Shown: positions 5,577-12,938 of the stretch, in pieces
How the letters are laid out: every line of letters begins with the position of its first letter
Numbering within the stretch: the first letter of the stretch is position 1
Source: Firmicutes bacterium CAG:238
Lineage (GTDB): Bacteria; Bacillota; Clostridia; Peptostreptococcales; Anaerovoracaceae
DNA: 17,384 bases
Assembly: GCA_000435615.1 (NCBI GenBank)
Contig: FR882033.1
Location: 1-17,384, forward strand
Direction: 5' to 3'
Made by a program: the position numbers and the translations under genes
The notes under the pieces: model-generated
What the model was told of the DNA's origin: nothing
Database searches by the model: none
What the model saw: the letters and a program-made list of their open reading frames with translations, nothing else

Positions 5577-6611
5577 ATGATGAGATTTAACAACGATTAT
5601 AACCATTCGGCGCATGAATGCGTCCTTAAGCTGCTTGAAATGACCGCAGGCGAAGGCTACGGTGGCTACGGAGAGGACATCTGGTGCGACGAAGCAAAAG
5701 AGCTTATCAAAAAAGAAATCGACAGACAGGATGCGGACGTCTTTTTCTTCGCCGGGGCCACGCTGGCAAATTTTGTGGTGACGGCAGCGGCGCTGCGTCC
5801 GATTGAAAGCGTAATCTGCGCCCAAACAGGACATATCAACTGTCACGAGGCTGCTTCGATTGAAAATACAGGCCATAAGATTTTGGAACTGTCGGGCGTT
5901 GACGGCAAGCTGAGCGCGCAGCAGATAGAAGCTTGTGCTTCGGAATATTTTAGCGACGGCGAGCCGGAGCATCTCACCGTTCCGAAAATGGTATATATTT
6001 CATTTCCTACGGAGCTCGGAACGCTGTACTCACTTGAAGAGCTGAAAGAAATCAGACGGGTCTGCGATAAATACGGCATGTATCTCTTTGTGGACGGCGC
6101 GCGCATGGGCTATGGACTTGGCTCGGAGGCAAATGATGTCAGCCTGCGGGATTTCGGACAGCTTGCGGATGTTTTCTATCTCGGCGGAACGAAATGCGGT
6201 GCACTGTTCGGCGAAGCGGTTGTTCTGCTTGCCGATTCGCTCAAGCACAGATTCAAAACCTACATGAAGCAGAACGGTGCTGTCCTCGCAAAAGGCTGGC
6301 TTCTCGGATTGCAGTTCTATGCGCTTCTTGAGAACGGAGAATATTTTAAGATTACGGCACGCGCAGACAAGTTGGCAATGCGTCTGAAAGAGGCTTTTGC
6401 GGAGAAAGGAATTCCGTCTGCGGTAGACAGCCCGACCAACCAGCAGTTCGTGATTCTGACACCGCTGCAGGAGGAAAAGCTTGCCGAGAAGTATATTTTC
6501 GAGGGCATGGGAACGCTCGAAGACGGCAGAAAGAAAGTCCGCTTCTGCACAAGCTGGTCGACAACGGAGGATGAAATAGATGCGCTGATTGCAGATATAC
6601 AGGTGCTGTGA
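5577..6611 (+). CDS. PLP-dependent threonine aldolase / beta-eliminating lyase family protein
   Basis: The proposed start is ATG 5577, with AGGAGG (5563-5568) 8 bases upstream; the GTG at 5571 is too close. The 344-residue product is a fold-type I PLP enzyme of the L-threonine aldolase group, which cleaves threonine or allo-threonine to glycine and acetaldehyde. Motifs in order: Y-G-G-Y-G-E-D near 28-34, G-A-T-L-A-N at 60-65, Q-T-G-H-I-N-C-H-E-A at 83-92 whose histidine should stack on the cofactor, F-V-D-G-A-R at 171-176 whose Asp173 should contact the pyridine nitrogen, and Y-L-G-G-T-K-C-G at 201-208 with Lys206 as the Schiff-base lysine. All key residues are present, so it should be active. 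It is the only plus-strand gene here and is probably monocistronic. Another beta-hydroxy amino acid as substrate cannot be excluded. Confidence 0.9.
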   Translation: MMRFNNDYNHSAHECVLKLLEMTAGEGYGGYGEDIWCDEAKELIKKEIDRQDADVFFFAGATLANFVVTAAALRPIESVICAQTGHINCHEAASIENTGHKILELSGVDGKLSAQQIEACASEYFSDGEPEHLTVPKMVYISFPTELGTLYSLEELKEIRRVCDKYGMYLFVDGARMGYGLGSEANDVSLRDFGQLADVFYLGGTKCGALFGEAVVLLADSLKHRFKTYMKQNGAVLAKGWLLGLQFYALLENGEYFKITARADKLAMRLKEAFAEKGIPSAVDSPTNQQFVILTPLQEEKLAEKYIFEGMGTLEDGRKKVRFCTSWSTTEDEIDALIADIQVL

Positions 6612-7046
6612 TGTGTTCAAGTCCGCACCGGCTGCGCCTTATAATCCCTTCCGCTAAACTCTTGAGCAAATTACTGAGGTGCACCGATGAAAACCACGGG
6701 GCATCACATAGATCTATGCTATTTACGGAGCCGAAAATAGCATTTACACGAAGAAGGCTTCTGTAAAGGGATGCTTCGTGTATCCGAGGGATTCTTGGAG
6801 GGAAAAAGATGCTTCTGTAAAATAATAACAAAAAGAGGTCGTGGAAAAACGTTGAAATTTCAACCTCCCAAAATATGACATTTTTGAAAAGCGTAAAATT
6901 CTGCCGTAAATCCAGAGAAAAACGGAATCAAAGAGGTGTTAAACAGGCGAAAATACACGAAAAGGGGGTCTATATGAGGCACTTGGTGGAAATTACCTAA
7001 TTTTTCCATTACGAAAGTTTGCTTACCCCGAGCGCTCAAATACAAA
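6612..7046. other. Gene-free region with several inverted repeats
   Basis: No convincing gene lies in these 435 bases. Visible structure: two adjacent perfect 9-bp stem-loops (6716-6743 and 6745-6782), an 11-bp direct repeat GCTTCTGTAAA at 6757-6767 and 6811-6821, and a 14-bp palindrome GTTGAAATTTCAAC at 6851-6864. None has a good T-tract, so no clear aldolase terminator is seen. It may hold a small RNA or the remains of a mobile or repeated element. Confidence 0.5.
6716..6782. repeat. Two tandem perfect stem-loops
   Basis: ATGCTATTT (6716-6724) pairs with AAATAGCAT (6735-6743). One base later TACACGAAG (6745-6753) pairs with CTTCGTGTA (6774-6782). Both stems are 9 bp with no mismatch. Two such stems side by side suggest a structured transcript or protein binding sites downstream of the aldolase-like gene. 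Confidence 0.5.
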
Positions 7047-7093
7047 GGGGCTGCCTGCATTAACGGAAAATAAGCGTTAATGCAGGCAGCCCC
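7047..7093 (-). terminator. tRNA-Arg terminator with perfect 19-bp stem
   Basis: Bases 7047-7065 and 7075-7093 are perfect reverse complements around a 9-base loop. The stem begins 6 bp after the CCA end of the tRNA. On the minus strand it is followed by TTTGTATTTG, an imperfect T-tract. The unusual stem length may make it work in both directions, stopping plus-strand transcripts that would run antisense into the tRNA. Confidence 0.75.
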
Positions 7094-7099
7094 ATGCTA

Positions 7100-7174
7100 T
7101 GGTGACTCCTCGGGGAATCGAACCCCGATCAATGCCTTCGGAGAGCACTACTCTATCCGTTGAGCTAAGGAGCC
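7100..7174 (-). tRNA. tRNA-Arg, anticodon CCG
   Basis: The 75 bases including an encoded CCA fold into a standard cloverleaf. The acceptor stem GGCTCCT pairs with AGGAGTC; the D-stem is GCTC/GAGT. The anticodon stem GTGCT/GGCAT closes the loop CTCCGAA, giving anticodon CCG, which reads the arginine codon CGG. The variable loop is four bases and the T-arm is CGGGG-TTCGATT-CCCCG. It has its own promoter (7222-7250) and terminator (7047-7093), so it is a single-tRNA unit. Confidence 0.95.
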
Positions 7175-7190
7175 ATATTGAAAAGATTAC

Positions 7191-7216
7191 GGCTGCGTAC
7201 CGAAAGGTTCGCAGCC
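7191..7216 (-). other. Hairpin in the tRNA leader, possibly the methyltransferase terminator
   Basis: On the minus strand GGCTGCG (7216-7210) pairs with CGCAGCC (7197-7191), with an inner ACC/GGT helix across an A-A mismatch and a TTTC loop. It begins at about the expected transcription start of the tRNA and is followed by GTAATCTTTT. It may therefore be a removed 5' leader structure, or a weak terminator for the methyltransferase gene that ends at 7254. Confidence 0.5.
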
Positions 7217-7221
7217 TCTTT

Positions 7222-7250
7222 AGTATACATGGTTTTCGCCGAAAAGTAAA
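7222..7250 (-). promoter_or_regulatory. Sigma-A-type promoter of tRNA-Arg
   Basis: Minus-strand TTTACT (7250-7245), 17 bases, TATACT (7227-7222). The -10 has one mismatch to consensus and the -35 two. It starts 3 bp after the methyltransferase stop codon. Confidence 0.7.
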
Positions 7251-7253
7251 TAT

Positions 7254-8315
7254 TTATATGTTAATTGTGTACGATTTTTTTTCGGGGAAAAGGGTCATCT
7301 GCTTATTTTTGTCCGCATCCTCGCGAATTTCGATTTTGCCCGCATGTCCTTCTTCTATCAAGAAGGTAAATTTCATTTCGTTATCAAGGAAACGCTTTAT
7401 GCAGGAAGCGAGGGCAACAGGGCTGCTGTCGCAGCATATCCACCTGCGTCCGAGCTTTGATGCTGCGGCGGCTAAGGTTCCGCTTCCGCAGAAGAAGTCC
7501 CCAACAATATCACCTTCGCAGCTTGCGGCTTCTATAATCCTTGCAAGCAGTGCCTCAGGCTTCTGCGTTGCATATCCCGTGCGCTCGCCTGAGGTTCTTC
7601 CCACCATGTCGATGCTCCAGACATCCTTCATGTTTACCATCGTGTACCAGCCGATGTCGTCGCAGAATTCTTCAATACCCTTAAAACGGTAGGGTTTCAG
7701 CCCGCGGTTATAGGACTTTTCCTTCGGCAGCTTCAGATAGTATTTTGACGATTTGCCATATACGAGTATGTTGTCATGCTTTCTGGCAAAATGTTTCTTA
7801 CTGCTTCCGCCGGATTTGTACTGCCAAATAATTTCATTGATAAAATTGCGGTCTCCGAAAATCTCATCGAGAAGAATTTTTACATAATGCACGCTGTGCC
7901 AGTCAAGATGAACCCAAATCGTTCCGTCCTCTGCGAGCAGATCCTTTATAAAAAGCAGCCTGGTTGCAATCATCTTAAGATAATCTTCCATGCCTTTTTC
8001 CCACACATCCTCGTATGCAAGGTGACGGACTTTCCTGCCTCCGCCCACTGCGGAATCGGAAACGGATAAGGTTGCTTCGTAGTTGGCTTTGCTGAAAAAC
8101 GGCGGATCGATGTATATCATCTTCACTTTGCCGCGCATCCCTGCAGTGTCCCGCAGGTATTTCATAAAGGATGCGTTATCGCAAAACGCGAGCAGATTAT
8201 CTCCCTCGCAGGAATCTCCGAGTACATCCGTCCGGCTGAGCACCGCGTCCTTCATGCTCGCATATTCGGCTTGGCTTTCTTCTGTTATTTTGGCAAAATT
8301 ACTGATTAAACTCAT
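7254..8315 (-). CDS. Solitary beta-class DNA methyltransferase (N6-adenine or N4-cytosine)
   Basis: This 353-residue protein carries motif IV as Y-I-D-P-P-F (D70-F73), upstream of the SAM-binding motif I D-F-F-C-G-S-G-T (273-280). That order defines the beta group of amino-methyltransferases. The conserved T-G-Y-A-T-Q-K-P (247-253), motif X-like, directly precedes motif I. The central part, W-V-H-L-D-W-H-S-V-H-Y-V-K with a following F-I-N-E-I-I-W, is typical of the type III Mod-like branch. The DPPF form mostly goes with adenine methylation, but the target sequence cannot be read from the protein. All motifs are intact. No restriction endonuclease or helicase subunit is nearby, so it is a solitary enzyme in this window. 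It starts at ATG 8315 behind AAGGA. Confidence 0.88.
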   Translation of the reverse strand: MSLISNFAKITEESQAEYASMKDAVLSRTDVLGDSCEGDNLLAFCDNASFMKYLRDTAGMRGKVKMIYIDPPFFSKANYEATLSVSDSAVGGGRKVRHLAYEDVWEKGMEDYLKMIATRLLFIKDLLAEDGTIWVHLDWHSVHYVKILLDEIFGDRNFINEIIWQYKSGGSSKKHFARKHDNILVYGKSSKYYLKLPKEKSYNRGLKPYRFKGIEEFCDDIGWYTMVNMKDVWSIDMVGRTSGERTGYATQKPEALLARIIEAASCEGDIVGDFFCGSGTLAAAASKLGRRWICCDSSPVALASCIKRFLDNEMKFTFLIEEGHAGKIEIREDADKNKQMTLFPEKKSYTINI

Positions 8316-8335
8316 GTTTCCTATCCTTCCTCACG

Positions 8336-8369
8336 GGAAAATACAAGGCCCTGCACATGCAGAGCCTTG
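8336..8369 (-). terminator. Terminator of the acyl-CoA synthetase gene
   Basis: On the minus strand CAAGGC-T-CTGCA and TGCAG-G-GCCTTG (8369-8344) form an 11-bp stem interrupted by one T-G pair, with a tight TG loop, followed by TATTTTCCC. It lies 5 bp after the stop codon at 8375 and just upstream of the methyltransferase start. Confidence 0.7.
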
Positions 8370-8374
8370 CACGA

Positions 8375-10099
8375 CTAGATGGAATTATTATAACACAGTT
8401 CCTCTTGCCATTGTTGATTTATCTTTTCGATTTCCAAATTTCTTTTTACTTTTTGCGTCGTTGTCTTAATCATCGGTTCGTCGGTAAGAAGGAAACGATG
8501 CAGATGTTTATATTTCGGCAGTTTTTCGTTGATTGCCGCCAAATCGCTTCTTACAGTCTGCACAAATTCCGCAAACGTGACTCCCGTATCTTCAAGATAT
8601 TCCGGCTTATATACGATTTTGACCCAGAGAACGAGTTCGTTATGCTTCTCACGCGTAAAAAGCATTGACTCGGAAGTATACGGCAGCTTGTCGATGATGC
8701 TTTCGATTTCTTCAGGGAAAACATTCTTGCCGTTTTTCATTACGATAACGTTTTTCTTTCGGCCCGTAATCCAAAGATGCCCCTCATCATCGAACTTGCC
8801 TAGGTCTCCGGTATAAAAGCGTCCGTCTTTGATAACATTTGCCGTTTCTTCCGGCTGGTCAAGATAACCCATCATTACATTCGGACCCTTGACCACAATC
8901 TCCCCGATTCCGTTCTCGTCTTTGTTTTCTATCGTGACTTCCACGCTCGGCATCGGTTTTCCGACCGAGCCCGCCGCAAGATCTTCCGGTCGTTCCGCTG
9001 CAACAACCGGTGATGTTTCGGTAAGCCCATAGCCCTGAATCGTGACAATTCCAAAGTCATTGAGACCCGCTGCGGTTTCCGGCAAAAGCGGTGCAGCACC
9101 GCAGATTATCAGTCTGAGGTGTCCGCCAAGCCCGTCGATGATTTTGCGGAAGATTTTTCTTCGAACCGCAAGGTTTCCGATTCCCGGAAGTTTCGTAACG
9201 CGTCTTGCAAATTCGACCTTCTTGGTCAGATTCTCTTTGTTTATCTTATGCCAGATCTTTTTGTACATGTTTTCAACAAGGAGCGGAACGCCGACGAAAA
9301 CGGTGACTCCGTATTCCGCCAGATTTTTCGAAATATATTTCAGGCCGTCGCAGAACACGCTGCATGCCCCGGAAGCCATAAATACCAGAACTCCAACCAG
9401 ACCGAAACTGTGGTGCAGTGGCAGGAACGCCATGTTTACATCCCACGGATAAAATCTCTCATAACACTGCATATCCCGGATGTTGCTCATAATGTTCTTG
9501 TGACTGAGCATTACGGCCTTCGACATTGAGGTTGTCCCGGATGTAAACAATATCACCGCAAGTTCCTCCGGCTTGATTGCAACATCATAGAAGTCGCTGC
9601 TCCCCGCGACAAGAGCATCTTCACCCGCTTTTTTCAGCACTGTAAGCTCTTCCTCATCTCCGGTTATTCTGTAAAGCTTCGGAATCTCCGCGTCCGTACC
9701 CATTTCCGCAATCGCTTCCCTAACAACTTTTTCGTGTTTTTCATCATAAAAAAGTGCCTTTGCTTTGCTTCTCACAAGGCAGTTTTTAAGTTCTGCGGCG
9801 GTAAACCCTTTATCAAGAGGAACCGCCACACCTCCTCCGCATACAATCGAAAGAAATGCACAAAACCATGGATAGCTGTTGTCTCCGATTATGGCAATTC
9901 TCTCTCCCATAATGCCGTCGCAGTGAAGCCCCGTTCCGATGCATCTGACCTCACTGAGCAGCTCAAAAAAAGATATTTTTCTGATTTTACCCTTTTCTTT
10001 AATCATAAATGCCTTCTTGCCCGGAAATTTCTCCACAACAAGATTCAGCATTTCCTTGAGGTTTCCCCCTTTGTTTATATAACACTTTTTGCTTTGCAT
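8375..10099 (-). CDS. AMP-dependent acyl-CoA synthetase (ANL superfamily)
   Basis: The proposed start is ATG 10099, preceded by AAAGGA at 9 bases; the upstream TTG at 10117 lies ahead of that site. The 574-residue product should activate a carboxylic acid, probably a fatty acid, to acyl-AMP and then acyl-CoA. Motifs: P-loop T-S-G-T-T-S-M-S-K at 186-194, Y-G-L-T-E-T-S-P at 357-364, Y-T-G-D-L-G at 429-434, the hinge G-R-K-K-N-V-I-V at 446-453, and the catalytic lysine in T-T-T-Q-K-V-K-R (Lys550). The P-loop has S-M-S-K where most members have G-x-P-K, a variant, but its lysine is kept. The 574-residue length resembles bacterial long-chain ligases; the chain-length preference cannot be read. It lies 32 bp after ygiQ, across a terminator. 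Confidence 0.9.
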   Translation of the reverse strand: MQSKKCYINKGGNLKEMLNLVVEKFPGKKAFMIKEKGKIRKISFFELLSEVRCIGTGLHCDGIMGERIAIIGDNSYPWFCAFLSIVCGGGVAVPLDKGFTAAELKNCLVRSKAKALFYDEKHEKVVREAIAEMGTDAEIPKLYRITGDEEELTVLKKAGEDALVAGSSDFYDVAIKPEELAVILFTSGTTSMSKAVMLSHKNIMSNIRDMQCYERFYPWDVNMAFLPLHHSFGLVGVLVFMASGACSVFCDGLKYISKNLAEYGVTVFVGVPLLVENMYKKIWHKINKENLTKKVEFARRVTKLPGIGNLAVRRKIFRKIIDGLGGHLRLIICGAAPLLPETAAGLNDFGIVTIQGYGLTETSPVVAAERPEDLAAGSVGKPMPSVEVTIENKDENGIGEIVVKGPNVMMGYLDQPEETANVIKDGRFYTGDLGKFDDEGHLWITGRKKNVIVMKNGKNVFPEEIESIIDKLPYTSESMLFTREKHNELVLWVKIVYKPEYLEDTGVTFAEFVQTVRSDLAAINEKLPKYKHLHRFLLTDEPMIKTTTQKVKRNLEIEKINQQWQEELCYNNSI

Positions 10100-10120
10100 T
10101 TTCTCGTATCCTTTCAAAAC

Positions 10121-10147
10121 AAAACCTAGTATTAAATACTAGGTTTT
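10121..10147 (-). terminator. Terminator formed partly by the last codons of ygiQ
   Basis: AAAACCTAGTATT and AATACTAGGTTTT are perfect 13-bp arms around a single base. On the minus strand the last sense codons and the stop of ygiQ make up the 5' arm, and TTTTGTTTTG follows. A T-run on the plus side (10144-10152) means it could also act on the other strand. Confidence 0.7.
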
Positions 10148-11934
10148 TTTTTATTATATATCAGATGGCCTATCAAGTCAACTCTGTTAATCCTTTTTAG
10201 TGCTTTCTTCACCAAATCTTCGTTTTCCTTTTTGTGGTAATGCATGAGTGCCCGCTGCATTTTCTTCTCTTCCATATCTTTCGCGACATAAACCGGTTTC
10301 ATGGTGAACGGGTCAAGCTCTGTATGGTACATACAGGTTGCAAGCGTTCCCGGCGTCGGATAAAAATCCTGCACCTGATCCGGTATGAAGCCATATTCTT
10401 TAAGAAATACCGCAAGTTCCGCTGCCTCGCGAAGTCCGCACCCCGGGTGGGAGGATATCAGATATGGTATCAGATATTGTTTGAGCCCCAGTTTTTTATT
10501 CGTCTCTTTATATTTTCTGTCAAAATCGAGAAAAATATTCGCATCCGGCTTTCTCATATAGTAGAGGACCTTCGATGATGCATGCTCCGGTGCAACCTTT
10601 AGCGTTCCGCTCACATGGTATTTGCAAAGTTCTTCAATGAATTCATCCGCCTTCGGATCTGCCATGAGGTAATCATATCGGATTCCCGAACGAATAAAAA
10701 CTTTTTTTACACCGTCTATGCTGCGAACCGCCCTTAGAACATCCAAATAGTCGCTGTGGTCAACCTTCATGTTTCTGCACACATTCGGATACAGGCAGTC
10801 CTTGTTCGGGCACACGCCGCGTACGAGCTGCTTGTCGCAGGCCGGGAAGCGGAAGTTTGCGGTAGGCCCGCCCACATCGTGGATATATCCTTTAAAATCC
10901 TTCTTCTGTGTCAAAGCCTCAGCTTCGCGTACGATTGCATCCTTGCTACGGCTTCTGACCTGCCTGCCTTGATGATAAGTAATGGCGCAGAAGCTGCAGC
11001 CCCCGAAGCAGCCGCGTGAGCTTACGATGCTGAATTTAATCTCCTTGAAAGCGGGTATTCCGCCCAAAGCATCATAAGTCGGATGCCACTCATTCTCGAA
11101 GGGAAGTGCGTAGATATCATCGAGTTCCTCTCTTTCGAGCGGCGGCTGTGGCGGGTTCTGAACCACATAAACCGTGTCCGTGTATTTTTCCACCATGGTT
11201 TTCGCCGAAATTGAATCCTGATTCCGGTACTGCAGGGCAAAACTCTCAGCATAAGCCTTCTTGCTTGTGCTGATTTCATCGAAGGACGGAAGGATTACCG
11301 CCTCCTCCATGCCCGGCAATTCAAGATTCTTTGCACGATAGCAAGTGCCTCGTATCCAGGTGATGTCCCTTGCATCAATGCCGCTGTCCAGGGCTTCGGC
11401 AATCTCGAGAATTGCCCGTTCTCCCATTCCGTAAATAAGCAGATCTGCTTTCGAATCAAGCAGCACGGAGCGACGCACCTTGTCACTCCAGTAATCGTAG
11501 TGTCCGAATCTGCGAAGGCTTGCTTCAAGTCCGCCGATGATGACCGGCACATCCTTATAGGCTTCCTTCGCCCTGTTTGCGTACACGATTACGGCACGGT
11601 CCGGTCGAAGTCCCGTTTTGCCTCCCGGTGCGTATTCGTCGGTTTTGCGTCTGTGCTTAAACACCGAGTAATTGTTCACCATGGAATCAACCACACCGCT
11701 GTTGATCAGAAACCCGAGACGCGGTTTTCCGAATATGCGAAAATCCTCAGCCGACTTGTAGTTCGGCTGAGGTAAAATCGCAACTTTATATCCGTATTGT
11801 TCAAGCAGTCTGCCGATGATGGCAGTGCCGAAAGAATGATGGTCAACATAGGCATCGCCCGTAACCAGCACAAAGTCCGGCTGCTGCCACCCTCTTTCTT
11901 TCATTTCTTTTTCGTTGATTGGTAAAAAACTCAT
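10132..11934 (-). CDS. ygiQ: YgiQ family radical SAM protein (UPF0313)
   Basis: The 600-residue protein shows the YgiQ layout: an N-terminal part with D-F-V-L-V-T-G-D-A-Y-V-D-H-H-S-F-G (20-36), then V-I-I-G-G-L-E-A-S-L-R-R (131-142), and the radical SAM cluster motif R-G-C-F-G-G-C-S-F-C, Cys309, Cys313 and Cys316, which would bind a 4Fe-4S cluster. The segment C-P-N-K-D-C downstream may add further metal-binding cysteines. Family members are widespread but their reaction is not established. The ATG overlaps the stop of the upstream permease gene as ATGA (11934-11931), so it belongs to the transporter operon by position and is translationally coupled. Its ribosome binding site is weak (AAAGGAC), which fits coupling. 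The 3' end forms a terminator. Confidence 0.92.
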   Translation of the reverse strand: MSFLPINEKEMKERGWQQPDFVLVTGDAYVDHHSFGTAIIGRLLEQYGYKVAILPQPNYKSAEDFRIFGKPRLGFLINSGVVDSMVNNYSVFKHRRKTDEYAPGGKTGLRPDRAVIVYANRAKEAYKDVPVIIGGLEASLRRFGHYDYWSDKVRRSVLLDSKADLLIYGMGERAILEIAEALDSGIDARDITWIRGTCYRAKNLELPGMEEAVILPSFDEISTSKKAYAESFALQYRNQDSISAKTMVEKYTDTVYVVQNPPQPPLEREELDDIYALPFENEWHPTYDALGGIPAFKEIKFSIVSSRGCFGGCSFCAITYHQGRQVRSRSKDAIVREAEALTQKKDFKGYIHDVGGPTANFRFPACDKQLVRGVCPNKDCLYPNVCRNMKVDHSDYLDVLRAVRSIDGVKKVFIRSGIRYDYLMADPKADEFIEELCKYHVSGTLKVAPEHASSKVLYYMRKPDANIFLDFDRKYKETNKKLGLKQYLIPYLISSHPGCGLREAAELAVFLKEYGFIPDQVQDFYPTPGTLATCMYHTELDPFTMKPVYVAKDMEEKKMQRALMHYHKKENEDLVKKALKRINRVDLIGHLIYNKKKPSI

Positions 11935-12938
11935 CGTTGTCCTTTGTCGTAAGGGATTCCTTCTGCTTTCGGAACTCTGGAACTCTTGGAAGTGAATGCC
12001 AAAACAATCAGAGTAATCACATAAGGCAGCATTCTGTAAACATACGGGCTGATTCCGATTTCCGCGAGCATGTATACACCGTCTCCGTTGATGTCAAGGG
12101 AACCGTAGATTGCGGCAATGCACTTAAACAGTCCGAAAAGAATGCTTCCGAGTGCAATGTTCAGCGGTGTCCAGTTGCCGAAAATCATAACTGCGAGTGC
12201 AAGGAAACCATAGCCTGCAACTTCGCCTGTCGATGTGCAGTTTGCAGTCGTCATCGAATATACATATCCGCCCACGCCTGCAAGGAATCCGGAAAGACCT
12301 ACTCCCAGGTATCTCATCTTATATACATTAATTCCGAGCGAATCCGCCGCCTGCGGATTTTCACCGCAGGAACGAAGTCTCATTCCTGTCTTTGTCTTGT
12401 AAAGGAAAATCGAAACTGCTACGAAAATAAGTATGCACACATAGGTACTCGGATAAACTTTGTTGATAAACAGGTCAATCAAAGCACCCCAGCTGTAATC
12501 CTTCGGAAGTCCGAAAGTCGAAGGGCGAACCATGAACCAGCCTGCTGCGCTTCCCGTTGCCATTCCCAAAGTGTTCTGCTGTGCAATCATGTAAATGAAG
12601 AACAGTACAACCGCAGGTGCGAGCATGTTCAGTGCCGTACCGCCGATGGTCTGGTCAGCTCTCAGGTTAATCGCAGAAAACGCAAGGAGCATCGAAAATC
12701 CTACCCCGCAGATACCTGTCAAAAGCATTGCCAGAATCATAACCAGCTGCCCCTGATCTGCGGTGAATCCCATGCCTTGGAACATTCTTATGAAAATTAC
12801 ACCCATAAATGCCCCGAATATCATAATACCTTCGAGAGCGAGGTTGATAACACCCGAACGTTCCGCACATACGCCTGCCAAAGCAACAATCATAAGAGGT
12901 ACTGCATAAAGCATTGTCTGCTGAATCAAAAATACCAT
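11931..12938 (-). CDS. nupQ: ABC transporter permease, nucleoside type (NupQ-like)
   Basis: This 335-residue, very hydrophobic protein has about eight to ten membrane helices and belongs to the branched-chain/sugar/nucleoside permease family (BPD_transp_2). The N-terminus contains A-L-A-G-V-C-A-E-R-S-G-V-I-N-L-A-L-E-G-I, a hallmark of the second permease of BMP-dependent nucleoside importers. The motif R-L-R-S-C-G-E-N-P-Q-A-A-D-S-L-G-I-N is the cytoplasmic coupling loop that contacts the ATPase. Its ATG shares one base with the stop of the upstream permease (TAATG) and has GGAGG upstream. It would form the channel with the 12938-14143 product. Nucleoside is the likely substrate from family knowledge. 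Confidence 0.88.
   Translation of the reverse strand: MVFLIQQTMLYAVPLMIVALAGVCAERSGVINLALEGIMIFGAFMGVIFIRMFQGMGFTADQGQLVMILAMLLTGICGVGFSMLLAFSAINLRADQTIGGTALNMLAPAVVLFFIYMIAQQNTLGMATGSAAGWFMVRPSTFGLPKDYSWGALIDLFINKVYPSTYVCILIFVAVSIFLYKTKTGMRLRSCGENPQAADSLGINVYKMRYLGVGLSGFLAGVGGYVYSMTTANCTSTGEVAGYGFLALAVMIFGNWTPLNIALGSILFGLFKCIAAIYGSLDINGDGVYMLAEIGISPYVYRMLPYVITLIVLAFTSKSSRVPKAEGIPYDKGQR

Noticed and set aside
6860..7060. A 66-codon minus-strand frame in the gene-free region
   Set aside because: Its start lies in the tRNA terminator stem and it has no ribosome binding site. The end segment (F-T-A-E-F-Y-A-F-Q-K-C-H-I) looks vaguely like recurrent small frames in related genomes, but I cannot support a gene.
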